A stretch of DNA of 64,000 bases, taken from assembly GCF_000024865.1 (NCBI RefSeq), contig NC_013595.1, forward strand, positions 7,688,001 to 7,752,000, in the 5' to 3' direction. Shown here piece after piece: positions 53,943 through 62,106 of the stretch. The first letter of the stretch is position 1. Each line of letters begins with the position of its first letter. The notes beneath the pieces are model-generated. The model had not been told where the DNA came from. It searched no databases and worked only from the letters and a program-made list of their open reading frames with translations. A program made the position numbers and the translations under genes. This stretch comes from Streptosporangium roseum DSM 43021. Lineage in GTDB: Bacteria; Actinomycetota; Actinomycetes; Streptosporangiales; Streptosporangiaceae.

Positions 53943-53989
53943 GCACTCACGCCCCGTTCCGTAGATCAGGAACGAGGCGTTCTGGTTGG

Positions 53990-54144
53990 TGGGCACTACT
54001 GGGTTCGAACCGGTGACATCTCGCTTGCAAGGCGATCCGAGCAGGAGCGCGACCAGGGCGGTCCCGGCACTGACCCGGGTGTACGGTCCATGACCACACG
54101 CCGTTGTCCGGCCCCGCCCAGGGTCGTCGTCACCCAGTTGGTCC
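53990..54144 (-). repeat. att-like unit R2
   Basis: This is the second copy of the tRNA 3' half plus tail, with anticodon loop again read as UGC on the minus strand. It follows an integrase remnant directly, so it represents an attR/attL-type junction. The tail ends with GTCACCCAGTTGGTC. Confidence 0.85.
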
Positions 54145-54239
54145 TCAGCTACGAAACGCGGCCGGACGGCGCGGCAGCAGCACGAAAGCCCGCAAGGGAG
54201 AGAAGGACACCGGAACTACGGCATCCGTCATGGGCAAGA

Positions 54240-54578
54240 TCACCCCGTACGGCGTCCGCAAGGAGTATCAAGCACCATGACCGAGTCACCGAAGTCGGCC
54301 ACGACCTTGAGTTGACCTCCCAGCGCCGTCACGTAAGCGGCCAGGGTGGCAACTTCGCTGATCACTCCGCTCTCGATCTGTGAGATGCGGGCCTGTGACA
54401 CGCCCATCGCCTGAGCGACATCCTCCTGCCGTAGGCCGAGCTTGCGTCTGGCTTCAGCGAGTTGGTACGCGCGCTGGCGAGCTACGAGCCCATCGCGGAG
54501 TTGGGCAACCTCCTGCTCATCACTGGGCTGGACAAGCTCAGCACGCAGTTCCTCCCATGTCACCGCCTGATCGCTCAT
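54240..54578 (-). CDS. HigA/XRE-type antitoxin
   Basis: A 112-residue antitoxin with a Cro/C1 helix-turn-helix in its middle: R-K-L-G-L-R-Q-E-D-V-A-Q-A-M-G-V-S-Q-A-R then I-S-Q-I-E-S-G. The N-terminal 30 residues are the usual antitoxin extension. Its start overlaps the end of the upstream toxin gene as ATGA, the normal toxin-first HigBA layout. The toxin is truncated, so this antitoxin has lost its partner but stays intact. Confidence 0.85.
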   Translation of the reverse strand: MSDQAVTWEELRAELVQPSDEQEVAQLRDGLVARQRAYQLAEARRKLGLRQEDVAQAMGVSQARISQIESGVISEVATLAAYVTALGGQLKVVADFGDSVMVLDTPCGRRTG

Positions 54579-54832
54579 TGCGCCCCCTCCTTGAGGTATC
54601 GAGCAAAACGCACTTCTGCCGTTTTGATCGCCACGTCATACCAACCGCTCCAGTCGCCGGATTTATCTCCGGCGACCAGGAACACAGCTTGGCGCCAAGG
54701 GTCGAAGACGAAGAGCATTCGCACCTCGCTCCGCCCGCTGGATCCAGGCCTCAGCTCCTTGAGGTTACGGATAGTCGACCCTTGAAGCGTGTTCACAAAG
54801 GGCCGCCCCAGACCGGGACCTTGCCGGAGTCG
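54575..54832 (-). pseudogene. HigB-type toxin, N-terminally truncated
   Basis: Only the C-terminal ~80 residues of a HigB/RelE (Gp49-family) toxin remain: L-G-R-P-F-V-N-T-L, N-L-K-E-L-R-P-G-S-S-G-R-S-E-V-R and L-V-A-G-D-K-S-G. Compared with the complete homologue at 56507-56893, about the first 35-40 residues are missing; upstream sequence in the same frame is unrelated. The break lies next to the integrase remnant and unit R3, so recombination at the cassette end probably removed the start. Confidence 0.8.
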
Positions 54833-54969
54833 CCCAAGCGGCCGGTTGACCCCAGGTGGGGATGCGACCGGAGGATCTCTCCACGCCGACCGATCACGAT
54901 GCGTGCGGGCGCGCCTTCGCCATGTTCGCTCAACCCCTACTTGGCCTGACGCTCCCGTCGAGGACACCT

Positions 54970-55080
54970 CGAGCCTCGTCGATCATCGCAACGCGATCGT
55001 CACGGAAACTGCATATCGCGAGTAGATCCGCCCGGCGCACTCACAGGTGCGGAGGCGTCAGACGAAGCCTTCAGGAGTTA
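54970..55080 (+). pseudogene. Tyrosine integrase C-terminal remnant 2
   Basis: It reads S-L-V-D-H-R-N-A-I-V-T-E-T-A-Y-R-E, an in-frame stop, I-R-P-A, then after a frameshift T-G-A-E-A-S-D-E-A-F-R-S and the terminal stop. It is homologous to remnant 1 but more decayed, and lies 67 bases before unit R3. Confidence 0.75.
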
Positions 55081-55146
55081 GTCACTCTCGCCCTGCGCCC
55101 AAAAGTGAGAGGAGGGAGGTTTTGCCTGGTGAACACTACTGACTGG

Positions 55147-55308
55147 TGGGCACTACTGGGTTCGAACCAGTGACATCTCGCTTGAAGGCGGCCCGAGCAG
55201 GCCCCGACCAGGGCCGATACCGGCCCGGACCTGCGGCTGCGATCCCTGCCCGTCCACCGGTGTCCGGCCCCGTCCACGGTCGTTGTCACTCAGTTGGTCA
55301 CCCGGAAG
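55147..55308 (-). repeat. att-like unit R3
   Basis: This is the third copy. Two bases are missing from the anticodon loop (CGCTTGAAGGCG on the plus strand), so this fragment could not form a proper tRNA arm. It follows integrase remnant 2. The tail ends GTCACTCAGTTGGTCACCC. Confidence 0.85.
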
Positions 55309-55419
55309 ACATCCCTAAGATCAGGGGCATCCCTGAGGTTCCCTTACCGATCGGACCTTCGAACCCCTTCTGTCGGCGACGACTGCGATCATGCCGTCCA
55401 CGCGATCAAAGGAGTGACG

Positions 55420-56034
55420 ATGACAGAGTGCCCCGAGGAGTTCCGCTGGCTCTCCGGCCGTGAGGAACTGGGTGAGATCTACTGTGTGTCCTTCGTCCGA
55501 GGGCTCTCCCCGGAGGAGGTCCTCCGCCGGTTCGGCGTGGACGAGAGCACCATGGAGGAAGGGGTGACGTCCGAGGAGCTGGACGAGCGCTCGGTGGAGA
55601 GTATGAGGGACGACGCGGCCGGTTACATCGGCGCCGCGAAGATCGGCGACTGGACCCTGGTCATCGAACCGGGCGGATGGAAGATCGCCGTCGACTCCGA
55701 CATATATGCCCCGGTCTCGCGGGGAACCGAGGTCGTGTCGGTCTGCCACCATGAGTCCGCCTCGGACAGCTTCGCCTACATTGTTGATGGTGAGTCGGCC
55801 GTCCACTTCGACCCGATGTGCCCAGGTGACCGGTCGGGAAGCGACCCCGACCTCTTCATCAAGGAGATGCGCGAGGTCGGCCTGGACCCCGAACACGACA
55901 TCGACATCGCCAACTCGTTCATCGACTTCCCGATGGAGCGTTCGTTCGCCCTGGCGAGCAGGATCACCAGCCTCCCCTTCTCCTCGGAGATGCTGGAACT
56001 GCGGTTCCTCGGCGCGGAACCCCTTGAGGGTTGA
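55420..56034 (+). CDS. DUF6461-family protein, copy 1
   Basis: A 204-residue soluble acidic protein of the actinomycete DUF6461 type: F-R-W-L-S near the start, E-I-Y-C-V-S-F-V-R-G-L-S-P-E-E-V-L-R-R-F, and I-G-D-W-T-L-V-I-E-P-G-G-W in the middle. The function is unknown; the fold may be of the SUKH/immunity kind, but that is a guess. AAAGGAG precedes the ATG at 55420, so longer in-frame starts are not needed. It has a same-length paralogue at 63281-63895 with conserved flanks. Confidence 0.8.
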   Translation: MTECPEEFRWLSGREELGEIYCVSFVRGLSPEEVLRRFGVDESTMEEGVTSEELDERSVESMRDDAAGYIGAAKIGDWTLVIEPGGWKIAVDSDIYAPVSRGTEVVSVCHHESASDSFAYIVDGESAVHFDPMCPGDRSGSDPDLFIKEMREVGLDPEHDIDIANSFIDFPMERSFALASRITSLPFSSEMLELRFLGAEPLEG

Positions 56035-56070
56035 TCGGCAAGCCCACGCGGAGACCGTCTGTCAACGGGC

Positions 56071-56395
56071 TCAGGCGCTCATGGGGTAGTGGGCCAGGAG
56101 TTCCCGAACTTGAGGAACATCGGCGTAGAGCGTGAGACACGGACCAGGACCACGCGAGCTCGTTGGGTGGTGCGGTCATCGATCAGGTCTGCGGACAGGT
56201 CCAGCATCCAGGAGGCCGTGTGCGCCGCTTCCTCCGATAGTCCGGTTCGCCGGCCCCGGTGGTGCTGTCCAGGGCCGCACTCGCCTCGCCCAGCGCACTC
56301 CTGGCCGACTGGGTCTCTCCGGCGCGGGCGTACGCCCAGGCGGTGCGATGCCGGGTCAGCCCGCGGAGCCACGCTGAGGCATCCGGTCCATCCAT
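56071..56395 (-). pseudogene. TPR/XRE regulator 3' remnant with frameshifts
   Basis: Three successive frames on the minus strand carry pieces of one C-terminal helical repeat protein: W-L-R-G-L-T-R-H-R-T-A-W-A-Y-A-R-A-G, then A-S-W-M-L-D-L-S-A-D-L-I-D-D-R-T-T-Q-R, then D-V-P-Q-V-R-E-L-L-A-H-Y-P-M-S-A and a stop at 56071. At least two frameshifts break it and the HTH half is absent. The same 3' end recurs at the right edge of the window. Confidence 0.7.
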
Positions 56396-56506
56396 TTCCA
56401 GGGGCGGCGTGTGATCACTTCCATGCTCGCGGCGCCGGTCGGGCCAAGCCGCTTCGACATGGCCGATCCTTCGGACAAAAAATGAGTCAGGGGTTATATT
56501 TCGAAG

Positions 56507-56893
56507 ATGGCGTGGGAGATCGTTCTACTGGAGCCCGTAGAATCCTGGTTCCTCAAACTCTGCGAAAGCGATCCTGACTCCGCAACCCTCATCGAGAGGG
56601 CTATCGATCGACTCGCCGAGGCCGGTCCTGCCCTCGGCCGTCCCTTGGTGGACACGCTGGAGGATGATGACCTGAACAACCTGAAGGAACTCCGTCCAGG
56701 CTCCCGGGGGCGATCAGAGATTAGAATCGTCTTCATCTTCGATCCCGACAGAGAAGCGATCTTCCTCGTGGCCGGGGACAAGGCAGGCAAGTGGTCGCGC
56801 TGGTATGACGAGGCGATCCCGCTGGCCAAGTCCCGCTACGCGGAGTACTGCACGGAGAAGAAGGCCGAGAAGACCAAGGAGGACAGGCGATGA
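56507..56893 (+). CDS. HigB-type toxin (RelE superfamily, Gp49-like)
   Basis: A 128-residue type II toxin, complete. It starts W-E-I-V-L-L-E-P-V-E-S-W-F and contains L-G-R-P-L-V-D-T-L, N-L-K-E-L-R-P-G-S-R-G-R-S-E-I-R and L-V-A-G-D-K-A-G-K-W. HigB toxins cleave mRNA on the ribosome. Its stop overlaps the antitoxin start as ATGA. Codon use is less GC-rich than the chromosome. Confidence 0.88.
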   Translation: MAWEIVLLEPVESWFLKLCESDPDSATLIERAIDRLAEAGPALGRPLVDTLEDDDLNNLKELRPGSRGRSEIRIVFIFDPDREAIFLVAGDKAGKWSRWYDEAIPLAKSRYAEYCTEKKAEKTKEDRR

Positions 56894-57219
56894 GTCCTGC
56901 GCGCCGCTGGCAGGAGGTCAAGGCCGAGGCCCACCGGCTCCATCCCGAGCTGGCCGCCCCGGAGCGACAGGCCGCCGCCGAAGCCGAGCTGGATGCCTAT
57001 GTGGCCGGCTACCACTTGAAGGAACTGCGCAAGTCTCTCGGCAAAACCCAGGCCGACGTCGCCGCCGCGCTCGGCATCTCCCAGTCTCGGGTCTCCCAGA
57101 TCGAGAACGGTGATCTCGACGCCATGGAGCTGGAGACTCTCCGCGCTTATGCAGCCGCATTGGGTGGACACGTCGACGTCACGATCAGCGTCGGCCCGCA
57201 CTCCGTCAAGGTCGCCTGA
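56890..57219 (+). CDS. HigA/XRE-type antitoxin partner
   Basis: A 109-residue antitoxin with a helix-turn-helix at ~45-100: L-R-K-S-L-G-K-T-Q-A-D-V-A-A-A-L-G-I-S-Q then R-V-S-Q-I-E-N-G-D. It is coupled to the toxin by an ATGA overlap, giving a complete HigBA module that should neutralise the toxin and repress its own promoter in the gap before 56507. Confidence 0.88.
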   Translation: MSPARRWQEVKAEAHRLHPELAAPERQAAAEAELDAYVAGYHLKELRKSLGKTQADVAAALGISQSRVSQIENGDLDAMELETLRAYAAALGGHVDVTISVGPHSVKVA

Positions 57220-57316
57220 AACAGGTTACGTTCACCAGGAACAGCCCTTGGAGCACTCACCGATGAAGCGAGTGCTCATCAAGCGGCGAATACTTGGCAT
57301 CATCCCTGAAGACACA

Positions 57317-57350
57317 GAATCCCTGGCCCGTCAATGCAGGTCAGGGATTC
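57317..57350. terminator. Hairpin next to unit R4
   Basis: GAATCCCTG pairs with CAGGGATTC and is followed by TTTT on the plus strand. On the minus strand it sits a few bases after the tRNA-half 3' end, where a tRNA terminator would be. Similar hairpins flank R1 and R5. Confidence 0.75.
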
Positions 57351-57355
57351 TTTTG

Positions 57356-57519
57356 TGGGCACTACTGGGTTCGAACCAGTGACATCTCGCTTGCAAGGCA
57401 ACCGGGACGGGACCCTGACCAGGATCCATACCAGCTCTGACCTGGACATACAGTCCGTCGTGATCCACTGGAGTCCAGCCCTGTCCGTGGTCGTTGTCAC
57501 CCAGTTGGTCACTCACCCA
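57356..57519 (-). repeat. att-like unit R4
   Basis: The fourth copy; the tRNA half is intact in the T-arm and anticodon loop. The middle of the tail is more diverged than in R2, R3 and R5, but the end GTCACCCAGTTGGTCACTCAC is kept. It is preceded by a hairpin rather than an integrase remnant. Confidence 0.85.
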
Positions 57520-58120
57520 GCCCTCCCCCTACAAGGGGAAGCGCCCGCGTCACCCGCTGCAGGGTTGATTCGCCTCGGACGTGGACAATGTGATCAGGCG
57601 CCCCGAGGGCAACGGTATGGACTCTGCCTTCGCTCAGACCCTGGCCTGTGTCCGCGAAAAGAAATCTATCAGCGTAGATCTGTCCAGACCGGAGCCACTC
57701 GTGGCGAATGACCGGGCGTCTCCAGATGGTTTCGAACCAATCTCCTGTGATCATCGCTAGCTCCTCAGGGCTGCCGGACCCCGTGAAGGCGAGCGGCGTG
57801 GGCTCTGCGGGAAGGGTGAACAACTGGTTGTGGAGCTTGTCGCCGTAAATCGTGGACCCATCGAGGTAAGCACCCACCGTCAAGAGGCTGCGGTTGAATC
57901 CCGGGGCAGGAAGATCGGCGTAGACCAGCAGCTTGCCGAAGGATGTTTCTCCCGGTTGGAGGTCGTACCCGTACGCGATGTAGTCCGGAAGCAGCACCTC
58001 AACATCGTTGACCGCCAGCGACCATGAGGCTGCGCGCTCCCTCAGCGCGTTGATGAAAGCAGCTTGAACTTCATCGGGCTCATCGTCATCCTCAAGGAGG
58101 AACCATCGATCTTCGACCAT
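57509..58120 (-). CDS. Hypothetical protein, possible immunity-type cargo
   Basis: A 203-residue acidic soluble protein with D-D-D-E-P-D-E-V-Q near the start, L-P-D-Y-I-A-Y-G-Y-D-L-Q-P-G-E, and G-D-W-F-E-T-I-W-R-R-P-V. I recognise no named family. Related small acidic proteins are common next to contact-toxin or TA genes in Streptomyces. Its end overlaps the last bases of unit R4. The ATG at 58120 has no strong ribosome site. Confidence 0.65.
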   Translation of the reverse strand: MVEDRWFLLEDDDEPDEVQAAFINALRERAASWSLAVNDVEVLLPDYIAYGYDLQPGETSFGKLLVYADLPAPGFNRSLLTVGAYLDGSTIYGDKLHNQLFTLPAEPTPLAFTGSGSPEELAMITGDWFETIWRRPVIRHEWLRSGQIYADRFLFADTGQGLSEGRVHTVALGAPDHIVHVRGESTLQRVTRALPLVGGGLGE

Positions 58121-58451
58121 ACGACACCCTAGATCGGGCCGACGAAGGTCAGAGACAGCCTCGACCTGAGCACATGGCAGCAGTCTCCCCCGCCGCCCTG
58201 TTCGCCATCGGCACCCGGGCTGAGGCCGGGCCGGACAAAATGCAAGAGACAGACGAGCCGCTGACGCTGGAAGAATTCCTCGCCGCGCGGTAGCCGTACC
58301 TCTGGACCTACGCCAGCACCCTCACTCCTCGATCGGGCGAGGGTGTCGTCATGTCCGGGGGCGCCAAGGAAACTGCATTCACGTGCCAACCCGCACCGTC
58401 GGCCAGCCGTCTCACATTCGCCCCATATCTCACATATTGAAGGATCCGCCG

Positions 58452-58928
58452 GTGCGCTTTCTCCCCCTGGCCCTGTCCGCTGCCGCTTTGGCTGTGGTGC
58501 TTGTTCCCGTTGTGCCAGCGCAGGCCGCCGCGCTCCCGGCGGTCCAGTTCATGAAGATCTACTACAACTCGCCCGGCTCGCCGGACAACGGGGCGAACAG
58601 CAGCCTGAACGGCGAGTGGGCGCAGCTCAAGAACACCACCCGGAAGGCGATCAGCCTCAAGGGGTGGACCCTCCGCGACAAGACGTCTGCGTCTGATCAC
58701 GTCTACACATTCGGGGCGTTCACCCTCGGCGCTGGGAAGACGGTCACGGTGCGGACCGGTAAGGGTACGGACACCTCGACCATCCGCTACTGGGGTCGAT
58801 CCGGCGGGACGTTCGCGTACATCTGGAACCAGACCGCGGACACGGGGTACATCCGCAACCCATCTGGGAAGCTCATCGACTCCTGCTCGTACAACAGCTC
58901 ACGGGTCGAGTCGGTCAACTGCCTGTAG
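58452..58928 (+). CDS. Secreted lamin-tail-domain protein
   Basis: A 158-residue exported protein: signal peptide R-F-L-P-L-A-L-S-A-A-A-L then a cleavage site around A-Q-A-A-A, followed by a lamin tail domain (I-Y-Y-N-S-P-G-S-P-D, N-G-E-W-A-Q-L-K-N-T-T, G-W-T-L-R-D-K). Bacterial LTD proteins are often surface or secreted adhesion modules, and some are fused to nucleases. The GTG at 58452 follows GAAGGA. Two cysteines near the C-terminus may form a disulfide. A terminator follows. Confidence 0.82.
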   Translation: MRFLPLALSAAALAVVLVPVVPAQAAALPAVQFMKIYYNSPGSPDNGANSSLNGEWAQLKNTTRKAISLKGWTLRDKTSASDHVYTFGAFTLGAGKTVTVRTGKGTDTSTIRYWGRSGGTFAYIWNQTADTGYIRNPSGKLIDSCSYNSSRVESVNCL

Positions 58929-58940
58929 CCGTACAACGCA

Positions 58941-58973
58941 GAGAGCCCCCGCCCATCACGGGCGAGGGCTCTC
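58941..58973 (+). terminator. Terminator after the lamin-tail gene
   Basis: GAGAGCCC-CC-GCCC pairs with GGGC-GA-GGGCTCTC around loop ATCAC: 12 bp with a two-base internal loop, 13 bases past the stop. Confidence 0.8.
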
Positions 58974-58979
58974 GCTGCA

Positions 58980-59228
58980 GTGAATGTGGCCGTGACAAAG
59001 TCCGGTCATCGCACCCTGCGCGTCGCGCTCGTTCCTCGGGATCAAGAGCAGGTCAGGCTGCACGAACTCCTGCATGGCAAGGCCGTCGAGTCCGGCCTGG
59101 CGCACGAATGGCTCCATGGCACTTATCTCGCTGTAGACCTTCCTCCTGGTACCGACCCGACGCCTCTCATCAAGATTCTCGAAACCCCCGCCGAGGCTGG
59201 CGCCCTCCGCTGGGAGATCGACTCCTGA
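58980..59228 (+). CDS. Small hypothetical protein
   Basis: An 82-residue frame: basic start, then R-T-L-R-V-A-L-V-P-R-D-Q-E-Q-V and T-Y-L-A-V-D-L-P-P-G-T-D-P-T. Composition looks protein-like and the middle resembles small accessory proteins of actinomycetes, but no family is recognised. It begins directly after a terminator, so its promoter is unclear; GTG 58992 is another start. Confidence 0.45.
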   Translation: MNVAVTKSGHRTLRVALVPRDQEQVRLHELLHGKAVESGLAHEWLHGTYLAVDLPPGTDPTPLIKILETPAEAGALRWEIDS

Positions 59229-59349
59229 CTCGAAGACTCTTCTGCTGGAGGTTCTAAATCAGGATCAATCACGGAGACTCACGGGCGATCAGCGAGCCGC
59301 AATTGACATATGCCATAAAGGACACGCGATTCCGAGGAAGAGGTTTCGG

Positions 59350-59799
59350 TTGTTCGAGATAATCATCCCAGTTGAGACGCTTGAAGTGGACTCACGATAT
59401 CCGCTTTTCGTTGGCGGACAGGCGTGGGTTGAGATCGAAGGCGTGACCTTTCCGGGCGCCCTCTGGACCGACGAGCCACTCTCGGTACTCGGTACGCTAC
59501 ATAGTGCCATCTCCGCTGTTCGTCAGGGAAAATCCGGCGATGCATATTTCTTTGAGGGTCCGTATTTTTTGAAAATCTCTCCCGTCGAGGACGGCTCTAC
59601 TCCATTGCAGCTTGATGTGGTAGCGGTCTGTGACCGATCTGACGAGGGTGTCGTGGAGGCTCGGGCGAAGGTGGCACTGTCCGAGGTGGTGAAAAAATAC
59701 AACCTGACGCTTTCCTCAGTGCACAAATGGGCGGCGATGCGTGAGGAGGTCGAGGTGCTTGACATCCTATCGCGCATATCAGCTTTTGTGGAAATTTAG
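59350..59799 (+). CDS. Hypothetical low-GC cassette protein
   Basis: A 149-residue soluble protein with E-I-I-I-P-V-E-T-L-E-V at the start, a G-D-A-Y-F-F-E-G-P-Y-F block and an acidic helical C-terminus ending near I-S-A-F-V-E-I. GC content is clearly lower than in the rest of the window, suggesting recent import. The TTG at 59350 follows GAGGAAGAGG. No family is recognised; it may be an immunity protein. Confidence 0.6.
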   Translation: MFEIIIPVETLEVDSRYPLFVGGQAWVEIEGVTFPGALWTDEPLSVLGTLHSAISAVRQGKSGDAYFFEGPYFLKISPVEDGSTPLQLDVVAVCDRSDEGVVEARAKVALSEVVKKYNLTLSSVHKWAAMREEVEVLDILSRISAFVEI

Positions 59800-59950
59800 A
59801 TTCGAACTGATAAGGAAAGCGCCGCAACCGAGTTGCGGCTTTACGCGATGCCGCGCAACTAAAGCAGCTGCGTTGCAATCCCGATGTCAGTCTGATCGTC
59901 TTAGAGAGACGGCTTATCCTGGTCTTCCCATCCGCCGTCGCCCACCGGTA

Positions 59951-59997
59951 TCCATGGGCGTTCCCGGTCATTGCCACTCAGTTGGTCACTCAGGAAG
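59951..59997 (-). repeat. Degenerate half att-like unit H1
   Basis: It has only the tail end of the repeat (GTTCCCGGTCATTGCCACTC AGTTGGTCACTC), with no tRNA half. It lies between two cassette genes, so it may mark a former insertion boundary. Confidence 0.6.
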
Positions 59998-60058
59998 AGG
60001 AGGACAGCATCAAGAGGCCCCCGCAATCGCACCGGGTTCGGTGTGGTGGGCGGGGTAG

Positions 60059-60766
60059 ATGTTTGTCAGTGGGCTCGGCTTGGATGGGGCCGTGTATGTC
60101 CATGAGGTGACCCGTCAACTGCCCGAGATCTCAATCGTTCGGGATCGCTCCCGAGCCATGGCCGTGTTGGACGCCATCATGAGCCCGGAGTGGGAGTACC
60201 GGTTCTACTCGTTTGACTCCCAGTGGTCGCCAGACCAAGAAGTGGCCTCGATGCGGGACGGGTGCGGCAATGACTACTCGATTGTCTTCTCTCCAACGGG
60301 TGCGTATGCCCGCGGCTTCGATCACGAGTCGCCGATGAGCCCGTATCGGGTCACGCCCCCGGTTCCGTGGCCTGGTCTGTTCGATGGGGTGCCCGAGGCA
60401 TTCTGTCCCCTTGCCACAGAGCCTGCGTTCAGCGACCAGGATGGAACGCCACGGGTAACGGTGTGTTTCTGGCGTGAGCAGGCTGACACGGAGTGGAGGT
60501 CTGGGGCCATCGAAGCCCTGCCGGAGGGTGCGAAGGACGATCGCAGCGCTAAGTGGCTGTTTGACGTCTTGGTTGATGGCCGGCCCGAGGCATACCAGCA
60601 GTTCGCAGAGGAGTACTACGAGGTCATGGTGAACATCGGGGCCGTTCGCCACATCTATGCCTTGCAGCCCCTCACTCAAAATGTCGTGTCATCACTGAAC
60701 CCAGATGTCAACCTTTCCAGCCTTGAAGGAGATCTTGCCCAGATCGGATATCCCGTGCACGGGTGA
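60059..60766 (+). CDS. Hypothetical acidic cassette protein
   Basis: A 235-residue soluble acidic protein. It contains F-S-P-T-G-A-Y-A-R-G-F-D-H-E-S-P, P-W-P-G-L-F-D-G-V-P-E-A-F and E-E-Y-Y-E-V-M-V. Similar proteins occur widely in Streptomyces accessory regions, but I know no function; an immunity role against a secreted toxin is possible. The ATG at 60059 follows a GGGG run closely. Confidence 0.7.
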   Translation: MFVSGLGLDGAVYVHEVTRQLPEISIVRDRSRAMAVLDAIMSPEWEYRFYSFDSQWSPDQEVASMRDGCGNDYSIVFSPTGAYARGFDHESPMSPYRVTPPVPWPGLFDGVPEAFCPLATEPAFSDQDGTPRVTVCFWREQADTEWRSGAIEALPEGAKDDRSAKWLFDVLVDGRPEAYQQFAEEYYEVMVNIGAVRHIYALQPLTQNVVSSLNPDVNLSSLEGDLAQIGYPVHG

Positions 60767-60792
60767 CGAGCTGTCCGGAAACGCGAGGCACA

Positions 60793-61398
60793 TCACCCCG
60801 AACTCGCACTGTCGGCGCGCTCTGTCTGGCTCTCTGCCCAGATATTTCGGCCGTTGCTCCATAGCTCGGAGGCGTGATAGCCGAACCGGTCGAACAGCCC
60901 GTCGTCCTGGTAACGGCGTAGATGCATCATGGGCGAGTCGTGACCGACGAGCTTGGCCAGGTACGGGGTCACGAGCATCTCCGAGTCGAAGCGGAAGACG
61001 CTCATCGCGATGTGCTCGTCTCCGAACCTCGCCTCGATGCCGGGCACCCCGCGAACCTGCTCGATCTCCGAGAGGGTGATCCGGATGCGGGTGGAGACCG
61101 TCAGCGGAACGTTCTCCACTTCCTCCCGGCGGCGGGTGACCTCGCTGCCCGGGTCGCCGATCAGGAACCGGATCTTGCACCCCTGCTCGGCCTTGCGCTT
61201 GAGGATCTTGGCGAGGTTGGGGTGTTCCAGCCACAGGAAGTAGTTGGTGTAGCCCGCGAACACGATCTCGTTGCGGGCCGAGCTGATCAGGCTGCGCCAG
61301 ATCGACTTGGGACACGCCGACCGGTACGGGTAGACGGTCAGGACCTCCCGGTCCGGGCCGGTCTTCACGGTGTTACGGATCGCCGCCGGCCACAACAC
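60793..61398 (-). pseudogene. DUF5919 protein, N-terminally truncated (XRE domain lost)
   Basis: About 200 residues of a DUF5919 regulator-like protein: S-I-W-R-S-L-I, I-V-F-A-G-Y-T-N-Y-F-L-W, I-R-F-L-I-G-D-P-G-S-E-V-T-R-R-R, H-D-S-P-M-M-H-L-R-R. Family members normally start with a ~60-70-residue XRE helix-turn-helix. Here the match begins abruptly at L-W-P-A-A-I, next to a ~30-bp repeat shared with 52853, so the DNA-binding part was probably lost by recombination. The remaining domain may still be translated from GTG 61398. Confidence 0.65.
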
Positions 61399-61463
61399 TC
61401 TCGGAGCCGGAGTCCCCCGCCGGAGGCGGAATGGCTCTTTCCAATGGATGAGGGAGATCGCTT

Positions 61464-61883
61464 GTGGACGCTACCGAACCGGTACGGGCGTTCGCGGCCC
61501 GTGTCGGCGAACTGTCACGGCACATCGGGACCGGTATGGCGGACCAGACTGGTGGAGACGACCTGTGGGCTCTTCATCGGGCCGTCGTTCAACGTCGCGC
61601 TCCCAGGATCTGGCAGCTTCCCAGTGGCGTGCATTATCGCGTGCACGGGATCGGCTGTTGCATGACGATCGCTTTCCCCGAGCGGACAGTTGTTGACGTC
61701 GACCTTGGACCTCGACCAGGAGTGCTCATCTTCGATGTCTGGAGGGTGGGAGTGTTCGCAAGGTCTATGGGGCACGGGCGTCTGCCTCGCGAAAGCTTCG
61801 TTTCCGCTCTGCATGGCCTGGCTGATGAGGGGTCCGTCACGCTGATCGACCAGCAATGGAATTGGTACGCCGTAGAGCTCTGA
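61464..61883 (+). CDS. Hypothetical protein, DUF6896-like
   Basis: A 139-residue protein with V-H-Y-R-V-H-G-I-G-C-C, V-D-V-D-L-G-P-R-P-G and F-D-V-W-R-V-G-V-F, a pattern resembling small DUF6896 proteins, though the assignment is tentative. These often accompany polymorphic toxins. GGGAGA precedes the GTG at 61464. The ~30-bp dispersed repeat ends about 35 bases upstream. Confidence 0.6.
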   Translation: MDATEPVRAFAARVGELSRHIGTGMADQTGGDDLWALHRAVVQRRAPRIWQLPSGVHYRVHGIGCCMTIAFPERTVVDVDLGPRPGVLIFDVWRVGVFARSMGHGRLPRESFVSALHGLADEGSVTLIDQQWNWYAVEL

Positions 61884-61942
61884 TTGCCTACCGAGCGTAG
61901 ACGGCCGGTGCGACGCCCGAGGCATCCCGAAGGGTCCGTGGA

Positions 61943-62070
61943 GCGGTTGGGCCGGAGGTCGCAGCGGCAGGTGGCAGCGCGCACCTCGGGCGGCGGGTTC
62001 GTTCGGTGCGGCGGGCGCTCGGTACGACCCCGTCCGTGGTCGTTGTCACCCGGTTAGTCACCCAGAACTC
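61943..62070 (-). repeat. Half att-like unit H2 fused to an 80-bp dispersed repeat
   Basis: 61943-62022 matches 53731-53815 (GCGGTTGGGC, GGCAGGTGGCAGCGCGC and GTTCG-GCGGC blocks in the same order). It is joined directly to the tail end of the att unit (GTCCGTGGTCGTTGTCACCC, then GGTTAGTCACCCAG; 62025-62070). At 53731 the same segment leads instead into the integrase remnant. So H2 looks like a deletion derivative in which int and the tRNA half have been removed. Confidence 0.65.
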
Positions 62071-62106
62071 GTGCTCTCGGCGCGCCGGGCGACCGGTGTC
62101 CGTCGA

